8,516 nt of DNA from Chloroflexota bacterium (GTDB taxonomy: Bacteria > Chloroflexota > Ktedonobacteria > Ktedonobacterales > Ktedonobacteraceae). Below, one piece after another: positions 1 through 6,347 of this stretch. How positions within the stretch are numbered: the stretch's first letter is position 1; each line of letters opens with the position of its first letter. The stretch spans positions 1 through 8,516 of the forward strand of contig JAJZEJ010000660.1 in assembly GCA_021828635.1 (NCBI GenBank). The letters are read 5' to 3'. A program made the position numbers and the translations under genes. The notes beneath the pieces were generated by a model that was given only the letters and a program-made list of their open reading frames with translations, had not been told where the DNA came from and ran no database searches.

Positions 1-1
1 C

Positions 2-2659
2 AGGACGTGGGATGAGGTAAATGCCCATATTGCGCACTGGCATACAAATTATCATCAGCATCCATTAAATGATTCGATGCTATCCCAGGTTTTGCGCACG
101 CCGGAACTGGTAACATGCGACTACGCGGAGGGCATCAACGGTTTGCCGGCTGAGTGTGGTGATGCGCTCAGTGGTTTCCCGCAAGTGCGTTCGACGTTGA
201 TTGCGCCGCTTAAAGTGGAAGATCGGGTGCTGGGTACGCTGGAACTCGGCTGTGTTGATGTAGGTATTTATGCCAACAAAAAAGTGCAACGACTGGTCGA
301 GGCAGTTGCCCCGGTGATTGCTACGGCTATCGAAGGTGCGCAATCGGGTGGAAGTGCTGAAATTCAAGATCGCCAGCGCGAGGCGCTCAAAAATGTCTCG
401 ACAGCATTAACGCAGGAAGTGGTTGACCAGGAAGCCATTTTACGCCAGATTGTAGTGGGCATTGCGCAATCATTAGGCGTTGCATCAGCGATTGTCACGA
501 TGGATATTACTGATGGGCATATGCATCTGGCCGTGCAAGAAGGTTTGCAAGCTGATAATTTGGCCCATATTTTATATGACTGCTATCCTGTACACAGCCG
601 GTGCATTATCGGTAACACATTTATTAGTAAGCAACCTAATGCTTCACAAGATATCGCGCAGGATGAGCGTTTTCCCGCCAATGTTATATTTTTCTCAAAA
701 ATGGGTATGCGTTCTATTTATTGTTATCCATTGATCTCTGGTTCGGCAATTTATGGTGTGCTATTGATCGGCTCACCCGAAGCAGGTGGTTTTACTCCTC
801 TCAAAGTAGATATTCTCTCTCTGTTTGCCAATCAGGCCACACTTGCATTCCATAATAGCCAGTTGTTGGATACGTTACAGCAACGCAGTCATTTTCAAGA
901 AATTATTGAACGCCTGGAGCGTGCTGCTGCTGGCAAAGGCAAGTTGACCGTATCCGCGCCTGCTGAATTGCTGACGCTTTTAGAGCAAGTGCAGGATGAG
1001 GCGCAACATCTCTTTGGCGTGAGTTTCGGCACTCTATTGCGCTTTGTCAGTCGTTATCTACTGACTCGTGACGAGCGAGCATTGATGTCGCTGGCAAGTA
1101 GTGGAGTCGAGGACTACCAGAAAATATCTAGTAACAGCTATGCGGAAGAGATGCAAGAATTTGCTACAGCACCAGTGTTGTTAAATGACACGCTTTCCTG
1201 GCTTGCGCGTCGTACCGAGGCAGCACTACGACGCGCCGGTATGTTAGGCGAACTGAGCGAGCTACTCATGCAACTCACTGAGTCTACCGGTGGGGTGAGA
1301 GATGCATGGTTTATGACGGACCTTGAAGGCAACTTCGTATATATGAACCCTACTGCTGAGGCACTCTCTGGTATCTCGATGAGCCAGGTAGAGGATATGC
1401 CTTCACTCTCGCTTGAACAGGTCTTCGCTGAACTATTACCACGTACTCGCAATGCTAGCGCGGTGCGGCAATATTTCTATGATGTTGCGAGTGGCGAAAA
1501 TCACCAGCAGGTGTTGCGTTGTGTGCTGGCACTACAGCCGCTTGTTGTTGATAATGCTGGTAATCTGGCCGTTTCAACGCTGTCGCAGCAGCCAGGAGAG
1601 ACGCTCAAGCATCATCAAGAGACATTTGGCCGTTTGACGAAGCAGCGCGGTCGTCGTTCATTGCGCCAGCATGATATTTCTACAGACCGTCATTATCAAC
1701 TGATGAGCTATCCGTTACGCGATAAGTCGGGGCAATTGGTTGGACGGGCCTTGCGTATCAGTGACGTGACTGAGCAGGTGCGCGAAGAGCAACACCGTTC
1801 CGCGCTCCTCTCTGCCGTTTCACATGATCTACGCACACCTTTAACGACGATTAAAACGGCGGTGACGGGTCTGCTACAAGAGGGGGTAGTATGGGATACG
1901 CAGGATTGGCATGATATACTGGCCGATATTGATACCGAGACCGACCATCTAACCGTGCTGGTCAATGATCTGGTTGACTTATCACGCATCGAAATGGGTG
2001 CGTTATCATTGGAGAGAGAGTGGTGTGATGTGGTTGAGGTGGTAAATAACGCGATTGAGAAAAATAGTCGTAATCGTACTGGTCATACTGTTCATTTGCT
2101 GACGCAGCCGCAACTTTCTCCTGTCCTCATGGATTTTGGCCAAATAGAGCGTGTCTTTATCAGTCTGATTGAAAATGCCGAACGTTCCAGTCCCGTGCGT
2201 AGCACTATTACGATTATCATTGATCTGCTCCCCACTGAGGCATTAGGGCAGACCGCGCTCAAACAGTTATTGCAGATACAAAACATACCTGCTCTTTCAC
2301 AATGGTTACGTGTGCGTGTGATCGATCAAGGAGAGGGTATACCGGAGCAGGAATGGGACACGGTTTTCAAATCTTTTTATACTACTCATGCGGATGGCAA
2401 TGAGTTGAGTTTGGCAATTTGTAAAGGGATTATTGAGGCCCATCAAGGTTACATCTGGGTTGAATCTGTACCCACCTGCGTGAATGTCACAGGGAGCGTT
2501 GTTAGTATCGAACGACGAGTGGAAAGTACGGGTGCATGCTTTGCCTTTATTGTACCAGTTCATACGTATCATCGGCTAGATGCAAGTAATGGCGTTGTAG
2601 ATGATGCAGCCCCGCAGCGGCGTAACAGGCGGAAGATAGCAAGGGCAGGGGAGGATTAA
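2..2659 (+). CDS. GAF-GAF-PAS sensor histidine kinase, KdpD-like core (5' end outside window)
   Basis: Probable ATP-dependent histidine kinase that phosphorylates the regulator encoded next. The frame is open to the left edge, so the start is outside the window; ATG 77 is in frame but has no Shine-Dalgarno sequence and falls inside a GAF domain. Numbering from that ATG: end of a first GAF domain to about 90; second GAF about 105-270; helical linker; PAS about 405-568 (motif TDLEGNFVYMNPTAEALSG), longer than usual; HisKA with H-box SAVSHDLRTPLT and phospho-acceptor His583; HATPase with N-box Asn700 and G1 box DQGEGIP (750-756). No transmembrane segment is visible, so this part is cytoplasmic. 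The H-box region through EMGALSLEREW resembles KdpD. Odd points: the G2 box reads GNELSLAI instead of GxGLGLAI, and the first N-box Asn is Ser696. The last 20 or so residues are Arg-rich. The signal sensed is unknown. Confidence 0.93.
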   Translation, partial: RTWDEVNAHIAHWHTNYHQHPLNDSMLSQVLRTPELVTCDYAEGINGLPAECGDALSGFPQVRSTLIAPLKVEDRVLGTLELGCVDVGIYANKKVQRLVEAVAPVIATAIEGAQSGGSAEIQDRQREALKNVSTALTQEVVDQEAILRQIVVGIAQSLGVASAIVTMDITDGHMHLAVQEGLQADNLAHILYDCYPVHSRCIIGNTFISKQPNASQDIAQDERFPANVIFFSKMGMRSIYCYPLISGSAIYGVLLIGSPEAGGFTPLKVDILSLFANQATLAFHNSQLLDTLQQRSHFQEIIERLERAAAGKGKLTVSAPAELLTLLEQVQDEAQHLFGVSFGTLLRFVSRYLLTRDERALMSLASSGVEDYQKISSNSYAEEMQEFATAPVLLNDTLSWLARRTEAALRRAGMLGELSELLMQLTESTGGVRDAWFMTDLEGNFVYMNPTAEALSGISMSQVEDMPSLSLEQVFAELLPRTRNASAVRQYFYDVASGENHQQVLRCVLALQPLVVDNAGNLAVSTLSQQPGETLKHHQETFGRLTKQRGRRSLRQHDISTDRHYQLMSYPLRDKSGQLVGRALRISDVTEQVREEQHRSALLSAVSHDLRTPLTTIKTAVTGLLQEGVVWDTQDWHDILADIDTETDHLTVLVNDLVDLSRIEMGALSLEREWCDVVEVVNNAIEKNSRNRTGHTVHLLTQPQLSPVLMDFGQIERVFISLIENAERSSPVRSTITIIIDLLPTEALGQTALKQLLQIQNIPALSQWLRVRVIDQGEGIPEQEWDTVFKSFYTTHADGNELSLAICKGIIEAHQGYIWVESVPTCVNVTGSVVSIERRVESTGACFAFIVPVHTYHRLDASNGVVDDAAPQRRNRRKIARAGED
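2648..2655 (+). promoter_or_regulatory. Shine-Dalgarno site of the OmpR-type regulator
   Basis: GGGGAGGA lies 7 bases before ATG 2663, inside the last codons of the kinase gene. It supports this start over the out-of-frame ATG at 2659 and indicates that kinase and regulator are co-transcribed. Confidence 0.75.
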
Positions 2660-2662
2660 TGT

Positions 2663-3385
2663 ATGAAGACCAGAAACAAGCGCATTCTTGTTGTGGACGA
2701 TGAATTACCGATCCAACGTATCCTGCGCAGAAATCTGCTTATGAGTGGATATGAGGTCTTTGTTGCTGGTGAAGGGAGGCAAGCTGTTGAGATGGTGCAA
2801 TTGCATCATCCTGACTTGATCTTGCTGGACCTTTGCCTCCCTGGCGATATGGATGGATTGGATGTGTGTGCGGAGGTGCGAGAAATCACCAATGTGCCGA
2901 TCATCGTTCTTTCGGCTATTAGTGACGAGCGGCAAAAAGTTCGCGCCCTCGACCTGGGTGCGGATGATTATTTGACCAAGCCGTTTGGCAACGATGAGTT
3001 GCAGGCGCGTGTGCGTGCCTGCTTGCGCCGCTTTGGTGCAAGCGAGACAACAGCCGAGGACCAGCCGATAACGTTATCGAGCGATGATGGCTACATTCGC
3101 ATGAATGTCGAGCAGCGTGTGGTGCGTGCGGGGGGCCAGGAGGTGCGCCTGACCCCGTTAGAATTTGAGTTATTGCGTCAATTGATGCAGGATGCTGGCA
3201 AGGTACTTACGCATCGTTCTCTATTACGTGCGGTTTGGGGGCCGGAATATGGGGAGGAAGCGGATTATCTGCGTGTGTATGTGCGCCAGTTGCGGCGTAA
3301 GGTAGAAAAGGAACCATCGCGCCCACACTATATTCTGACAGAACCAGGGATTGGCTATGTCTTTCGGACGCAGGCGGAAGCGTAA
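2663..3385 (+). CDS. OmpR/PhoB-family response regulator, KdpE-like
   Basis: DNA-binding response regulator, presumed partner of the preceding kinase, from which it is separated by 3 bases. The 240-residue length is normal for the family. Receiver domain about 6-120: acidic pair Asp12/Asp13, phospho-acceptor Asp56 in LILLDLCLPG, switch Ser84 and Lys106 in the YLTKPF motif. There is one extra residue after the phosphorylation site (PGDMDG). The winged-helix effector domain spans about 135-236, with LTPLEFELL, the recognition-helix region EEADYLRVYVRQLRRKVE and the terminal hairpin GIGYVF. The receiver resembles KdpE (VLSA, ALDLGADDYLTKPFG). Known for the family: phosphorylation drives dimerisation and binding to direct repeats spaced about 11 bp. 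A repeat pair of that geometry begins at the base after this stop codon, so autoregulation or control of the downstream cluster is plausible. No kdpFABC genes are present, so a role in potassium control is not supported. Confidence 0.95.
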   Translation: MKTRNKRILVVDDELPIQRILRRNLLMSGYEVFVAGEGRQAVEMVQLHHPDLILLDLCLPGDMDGLDVCAEVREITNVPIIVLSAISDERQKVRALDLGADDYLTKPFGNDELQARVRACLRRFGASETTAEDQPITLSSDDGYIRMNVEQRVVRAGGQEVRLTPLEFELLRQLMQDAGKVLTHRSLLRAVWGPEYGEEADYLRVYVRQLRRKVEKEPSRPHYILTEPGIGYVFRTQAEA

Positions 3386-3406
3386 AATCTTAATAGAATC
3401 TTAATA
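3386..3406 (+). promoter_or_regulatory. 11-bp-spaced direct repeat, candidate OmpR-family operator
   Basis: AATCTTAATA occurs at 3386-3395 and again, identical, at 3397-3406, giving an 11 bp period. This is the spacing used by PhoB/OmpR/KdpE-type regulators, which bind tandemly on one helix face. A TTTATA or TTATAC element (3421-3427) follows about 15 bases later and could be the -10 of an activator-dependent promoter reading toward the PATAN gene. The repeat is seen directly; its function is inferred. AT-rich sequence makes chance repeats more likely. Confidence 0.4.
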
Positions 3407-3682
3407 ACTTTGGCAAAATTTTTATACCAAAATAAGCTGTGGTACTGTACACTCATACATAAGGGTTTTCAGGTGTATGGAAGTTGCGGTGAGGGTGGGA
3501 GAAAGTGGGGTGGCTGGCTTGCTTACAAATATAACATGAACAGAGACAACCGAGAGGCATGATAGCGCGACTCATTGATGCGTTGCGAAGCACATGGAGA
3601 CGCTGATGAGGTGTGCCTCTATGCATGGGAATTTTCCGGGCGATAGATAATGTGTGAAAACATTCTCAAGTCGAGCAGGCTG

Positions 3683-3708
3683 AGCAGATAAGCGGATATT
3701 AGCGGATA
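3683..3708 (+). repeat. Three AGC(A/G)GATA direct repeats before the PATAN gene
   Basis: AGCAGATA at 3683, AGCGGATA at 3691 and AGCGGATA at 3701 lie in tandem with periods of 8 and 10 bases. The last copy overlaps the Shine-Dalgarno region (GAGGG at 3709-3713, 6 bases before ATG 3720). Seen directly. Possible roles are a repressor or translational regulator site, or a slippage-derived repeat without function. Confidence 0.45.
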
Positions 3709-3719
3709 GAGGGAAAACG

Positions 3720-5150
3720 ATGGAGCAGCAAGATCGAATTATGGATGGAGACCTGCAAACATTAGGTTTGCAATCCGTCTTAAAAATGCTGGCCTTGAGT
3801 GGGAAAACTGGCAAGTTAATTGTGCATTCTGGCCCAGAAACACTCTCAATTAGTTTGAGTAGAGGGCAGATTGTGGCATTACATGAAGAGGGAGGAATGT
3901 ACACCGACCTACCTGGTATGCTCTGCTTAATTGGCAAACTTGATCCACCACGCGCTCAGATGCTTCGTGATTTTGGTCAAGGGGATCCGCAGGTAATGTT
4001 AGCCATAATGGTTGAGCGTGGTTGGATGAGTGCGGAAGAAATGCAGCGTCGTCTGGAATTTGCGATAACGCAATCTATCAGCCACGCGCTACGCTGGGTA
4101 AATGGGCGTTTTACCTTTCTTAGACAATTAATTCCGATGGGTGGCAAGATGCGCCCATTGGATGTTGATTCGATGTTGCTGGAGGCATTGCGGCAGGCAG
4201 ATGAGTGGGAAGAAGTGGTAGCCGAAGGTGCCACGAATATGACGCGCAATACGGTAGCACGCTGGCTGCCCGAAGTCAATAAAGATGTGCGCAATCTTGG
4301 TTTGAACCAGGAAAGCATCGAGGTTCTCTGTCTCTCGAATGGTGAAGTATCGCTCCAGGGGGTTGCGCTGGTGCTGATGACCCCCGAAGCTCGCGTTGTA
4401 CGGATTATGACGCGCTTGCTGGAACTCAGATTGATTGAAGTGGTGGACATGGCATTGGAGTCCGAGCTACAGCGTGACTTCTCGAACATCATTATCAAGA
4501 GCCAGCACACGCTCGTGCGGCAACGCCAGACCTCGCAAGCGGAACTATTGTTATTGGGCTTAATCATCACACTCACGGAATGTATCAACGGTTTACTGGT
4601 GCATCATGGCTATTATGCGCGTAGCCTGCGTGGACGTGGGCAGGTGCCATCGGCTGAAGTGGTGCGTTACCTGGAGCGGCGTTTTGCTCCCCAGTTACAG
4701 GCATTAGGCAGACAGCAGTATCCAATTTTGGAGACAATCACGTTTATCAATGGCCTACTCGACTGTAGTGATATACTGACCCTTAACAAAGTTGTGAAGG
4801 GTGAGCAGTTAGAGGAATTTTATTGGGAAGCTGTGCAGGGGTTGAATACCTTTTTGCAGATGTCCTTTGATATGATGTTGCGTGATGAAGTGGGCAACTC
4901 ACATACGGGGCGTCAACTGAACTTGGCTTGGAAAGTCTTTCTTTCCGAGGTCGAGAATGAAATACAACGCTATCAAATTTACCGAGCGCAACGTAATGTG
5001 CAGATGCGCGGACGCGACGCAACGCAAAGTGCTAAAGGTCCGCAAAATTGGAATGGGGCGTTGGCGGGAAATGGTGGAAATGCGGGGGAAACCCAGCGCC
5101 CAGCGGGAGACCCATTTTGGTCGTCAGAGACGCAAAGGAGGTTGATCTAA
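3720..5150 (+). CDS. DUF4388 (PATAN) domain protein of a Pix/Pil-type chemosensory cluster
   Basis: Encodes a 476-residue soluble protein with no signal peptide or membrane segment. The start ATG has GAGGG 6 bases upstream. The N-terminal part (about 8-131) is a recognisable PATAN/DUF4388 domain: it opens with GDLQTLGLQSVLKMLALSG then KTGKLIV, continues with SRGQIVALHEEGG, and closes with ALRWVNGRFTF. In cyanobacterial PatA/PixG-type proteins this domain is fused to a C-terminal receiver and acts in pilus or development control. Residues about 165-265 look like a helical, winged-helix-like segment, and about 270-425 form an all-helical domain I cannot assign. From about 430 the tail is rich in Gly, Asn, Gln and Arg and is probably disordered. 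The stop TAA directly abuts the ATG of a receiver gene, so the two are surely co-translated and may form a two-protein equivalent of PixG. The domain call is firm; the output role is inferred. Confidence 0.9.
   Translation: MEQQDRIMDGDLQTLGLQSVLKMLALSGKTGKLIVHSGPETLSISLSRGQIVALHEEGGMYTDLPGMLCLIGKLDPPRAQMLRDFGQGDPQVMLAIMVERGWMSAEEMQRRLEFAITQSISHALRWVNGRFTFLRQLIPMGGKMRPLDVDSMLLEALRQADEWEEVVAEGATNMTRNTVARWLPEVNKDVRNLGLNQESIEVLCLSNGEVSLQGVALVLMTPEARVVRIMTRLLELRLIEVVDMALESELQRDFSNIIIKSQHTLVRQRQTSQAELLLLGLIITLTECINGLLVHHGYYARSLRGRGQVPSAEVVRYLERRFAPQLQALGRQQYPILETITFINGLLDCSDILTLNKVVKGEQLEEFYWEAVQGLNTFLQMSFDMMLRDEVGNSHTGRQLNLAWKVFLSEVENEIQRYQIYRAQRNVQMRGRDATQSAKGPQNWNGALAGNGGNAGETQRPAGDPFWSSETQRRLI
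5134..5142 (+). promoter_or_regulatory. Strong Shine-Dalgarno site of the PilG-like receiver
   Basis: AAAGGAGGT lies 8 bases before ATG 5151, within the final codons of the PATAN gene. It is the best match to the anti-Shine-Dalgarno sequence in the window. It implies high or independently initiated translation of the receiver relative to the PATAN protein. Confidence 0.75.
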
Positions 5151-5582
5151 ATGGTAGAACCAACAGTATTGGTTGTAGATGATAGTCCGACGGTACGCAG
5201 AATTGTACAGATGACATTGCAACGAGAACATATCCGTGTGATTACCGCCAGTGATGGATTAAGCGCATTAACCTCTGTTGCTGATGAAATGCCGGCTTTA
5301 ATTTTACTCGATATCCAACTTCCACGGATGGATGGGTACCATATTTGCCAGATAGTACGAAAAAACTTGCAGTTTCGACAGATACCCATTATTATGCTGA
5401 GTGGGAAGGATGGTATATTTGACAAGATGCGTGGGCGACTGGCTGGTTCGACTGAATATCTCACGAAGCCGTTTGATGCAAACGAGTTGATCCAGACCGT
5501 CAAGAAGCATCTGGTCAATTGGCAGGAGCGTGTTCCCGTTCAGCAAGAGGGAATGCGTCCCCGCTTACGCTATCGTGGCTAG
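5151..5582 (+). CDS. Single-domain response regulator, PilG/CheY-like
   Basis: Encodes a 143-residue stand-alone receiver with no DNA-binding or enzymatic output domain. Visible active-site residues: Asp10/Asp11, phospho-acceptor Asp54 in LILLDIQLPRMDG, Ser84 and Lys106 in YLTKPF. The loop MLSGKDGIFDKMRGRLAGS is characteristic of PilG and of the receiver half of PixG, and distinguishes it from generic CheY. About 25 residues after the receiver fold form a basic tail (RPRLRYRG). In Pil-Chp systems PilG is phosphorylated by the CheA-type kinase ChpA and promotes pilus extension and cAMP signalling; that role here is inferred. The gene starts on the base after the PATAN stop codon, so the two are translationally coupled. 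Possible partners are the PATAN protein and pilus assembly factors, none of which is encoded in this window. Confidence 0.94.
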   Translation: MVEPTVLVVDDSPTVRRIVQMTLQREHIRVITASDGLSALTSVADEMPALILLDIQLPRMDGYHICQIVRKNLQFRQIPIIMLSGKDGIFDKMRGRLAGSTEYLTKPFDANELIQTVKKHLVNWQERVPVQQEGMRPRLRYRG

Positions 5583-5603
5583 GTCTTGGTCTAACATATC
5601 ACT

Positions 5604-5756
5604 ATGCCTAAGCACACGAGACAGAGGAGTCCAGTTCATCATATGGACAGCCATTATTTCCCATTGGATTGGCTAAAGCGAACTGGGGTTCTAAGAGCTA
5701 CTTTATCGCTATCGTACACTTATAGAGGTGTACAAGCCGCAAGGATTGCTGAATGA
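5604..5756 (+). CDS. Possible small protein of 50 residues, unrecognised
   Basis: A 50-codon frame fills most of the gap between the receiver genes. The product would be basic, with the ending LSYTYRGVQAARIAE. ATG 5604 has no Shine-Dalgarno sequence. The internal ATG 5643 has AGAGGAG at 5623-5629, but 13 bases away, which is long; that start would give 37 residues. The TYRGV string recalls the short motif of DUF4278 small proteins, but in those it sits near the N-terminus and the rest does not match, so I do not assign the family. It could be a chance frame. Confidence 0.18.
   Translation: MPKHTRQRSPVHHMDSHYFPLDWLKRTGVLRATLSLSYTYRGVQAARIAE
5714..5733 (+). repeat. Inverted repeat GTACAC-8-GTGTAC, possible operator
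   Basis: GTACAC (5714-5719), an 8-base spacer and GTGTAC (5728-5733) form a perfect 6-bp inverted repeat about 60 bases before the PilH-like start. The left arm with its flank, GTACACTTATA, matches GTACACTCATA at 3447-3457 upstream of the PATAN gene in 10 of 11 bases. No T-run follows, so a terminator is unlikely. A binding site for a dimeric regulator is possible. Confidence 0.35.
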
Positions 5757-5795
5757 TAGTTAAAAATGTAGCTCGATCAGAAAGGTTACACTCGA

Positions 5796-6161
5796 ATGCC
5801 TGGGCAAAAAGTACTAGTTGTCGATGACAGCATTACAGAACTCACGATGATTGCCACGCCGTTACGTAATAGCGGTTTTGAAGTTGTAACGGCGGTTGAT
5901 GGAGATGAGGCGGTAGAGAAGGTCTTCCGGGAGCGACCACAATGTATTGTGTTGGATGTAGTGCTACCCAAACAGAATGGCTTCCAACTCTGTCGCAAGC
6001 TCAAGAACTCAGAGCTGAGTCGGCATATTCCTATCATTCTTTTAACGAGTAAGAATACGCCACTAGATCGTTCCTGGGGATTACGCCAGGGAGCCGATGC
6101 ATATATGACCAAGCCATTTAATGTTGATGAATTGGTTGCTAGTGTGCGTCGTCTCGTCTAG
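5796..6161 (+). CDS. Single-domain response regulator, PilH/CheY-like
   Basis: Encodes a compact 121-residue receiver with no output domain. Active-site residues: Asp10/Asp11 in VVDDSITEL, phospho-acceptor Asp54 in CIVLDVVLPKQNG, Thr84 and Lys106 in YMTKPF. The DDSxTE start and the segment DRSWGLRQGADAYMTKP match PilH (DKVWGKRQGA in Pseudomonas) and cyanobacterial PixH more closely than CheY. In the Pil-Chp system PilH is the second receiver, linked to pilus retraction or to draining phosphate from the kinase; the same role here is inferred. AAAGG lies 10 bases before the ATG. The gene is separated from the PilG-like gene by 213 bases and is followed after 7 bases by a strong hairpin, so it may be transcribed partly on its own. 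Confidence 0.94.
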   Translation: MPGQKVLVVDDSITELTMIATPLRNSGFEVVTAVDGDEAVEKVFRERPQCIVLDVVLPKQNGFQLCRKLKNSELSRHIPIILLTSKNTPLDRSWGLRQGADAYMTKPFNVDELVASVRRLV

Positions 6162-6168
6162 TCGCATT

Positions 6169-6203
6169 GGAGGTAGGGGTGCGCTCGGCTGACCCCTATC
6201 TCC
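6169..6203 (+). terminator. Strong 12-bp hairpin after the PilH-like gene
   Basis: GGAGGTAGGGGT (6169-6180) pairs with ACCCCTATCTCC (6192-6203): 12 base pairs including one G-U, with an 11-base loop. It starts 7 bases after the stop codon. No T-run follows, so it is not a classical rho-independent terminator. It could act as an attenuator, a 3'-end stabiliser or a processing site that sets the expression of the CheW and receptor genes relative to the receivers. The stem is seen directly; the role is inferred. Confidence 0.55.
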
Positions 6204-6246
6204 TGATGTCGGAAGGAAATATTTCTCTCTGGCTATGGATGTAATC

Positions 6247-6275
6247 TTTGCACTTCTGATTTCGCGGTATGTAAT
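6247..6275 (+). promoter_or_regulatory. Candidate sigma-70 promoter for the CheW gene
   Basis: TTTGCA (6247-6252, -35, 4 of 6 matches) and TGTAAT (6270-6275, -10, 5 of 6 matches) are separated by 17 bases. The transcript would start near 6282, leaving a leader of about 78 bases before the preferred GTG start. The position downstream of the hairpin fits a fresh start of transcription. Consensus-based only. Confidence 0.35.
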
Positions 6276-6347
6276 AAACTGCAACTCCGCACTTGTGAAG
6301 GTATAGCCGTTGGAGTGTGGAATAAAGAGGTACCAAAGTTTTGTAAT

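Larger units (their letters stand above)
3386..3719 (+). other. 334-base intergenic region / probable 5' leader of the PATAN gene
   Basis: No convincing gene is seen. The first 75 bases are AT-rich and look promoter-like: the 11-bp direct repeat, the imperfect palindrome TTTGG...CCAAA at 3409-3431, and GTACACTCATA at 3447-3457. The next 170 bases are more G-rich. They hold only tiny reading frames (3477-3539, 20 codons, and 3536-3562, 8 codons, overlapping as ATGA) without good ribosome binding sites. AGAGGCA (3553-3559) can pair with TGCCTCT (3614-3620), and AATGT/ACATT at 3649-3664 can form a small hairpin. I could not match any known riboswitch. The AGC(A/G)GATA repeats lie at the 3' end. 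Confidence 0.5.
5583..5795 (+). other. 213-base gap between the two receiver genes
   Basis: This gap is unusually long for adjacent che-type genes. It contains the inverted repeat at 5714-5733, a repeat of CCATT (5661 and upstream at 5651), and an open frame at 5604-5756. AAAGG (5781-5785) lies 10 bases before ATG 5796 and serves as the ribosome binding site of the PilH-like gene. I see no convincing sigma-70 promoter; TTGGCT (5669-5674) with TAAGAG (5692-5697) at 17 bases is only a weak match. No rho-independent terminator is seen. Confidence 0.5.

Noticed and set aside
77..79. ATG 77 as the true start of the histidine kinase.
   Set aside because: The frame is open to the first base of the window, no Shine-Dalgarno sequence precedes this ATG, and the protein at that point is already inside a GAF domain.
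3477..3562. Two overlapping mini-frames (20 and 8 codons, overlapping ATGA) as a regulatory leader peptide.
   Set aside because: No adequate ribosome binding site (AGG only 3 bases before the first ATG) and no suggestive run of repeated codons; kept only as a remark on the leader.
3602..3672. CTGATGAG (3602-3609) followed by GAAA (3656-3659) and GTC (3670-3672), resembling the conserved core of a hammerhead ribozyme.
   Set aside because: The flanking bases do not pair as required: no stem II between the sequence after CTGATGA and that before GAAA, and no stem I around GTC. A chance match of short core elements.
3572..3937. 121-codon open frame on the minus strand across the start of the PATAN gene.
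   Set aside because: It lies mostly opposite strongly supported coding sequence, has a Cys/Ser/Pro-rich product without recognisable domains, and shows no ribosome binding site. A shadow frame.
3977..4588. 203-codon open frame on the minus strand inside the PATAN gene.
   Set aside because: Its Ser/Arg/Thr-rich product is typical of an antisense shadow, and the sense protein is continuous and domain-bearing.
6216..6225. Perfect 10-base palindrome GAAATATTTC.
   Set aside because: Short and AT-rich, expected by chance in noncoding DNA of this composition; no second copy seen.
6235..6306. 23-codon frame upstream of the CheW gene.
   Set aside because: The nearest Shine-Dalgarno-like sequence (GGAAGG) is 18 bases away and the frame overlaps the candidate promoter; likely chance.
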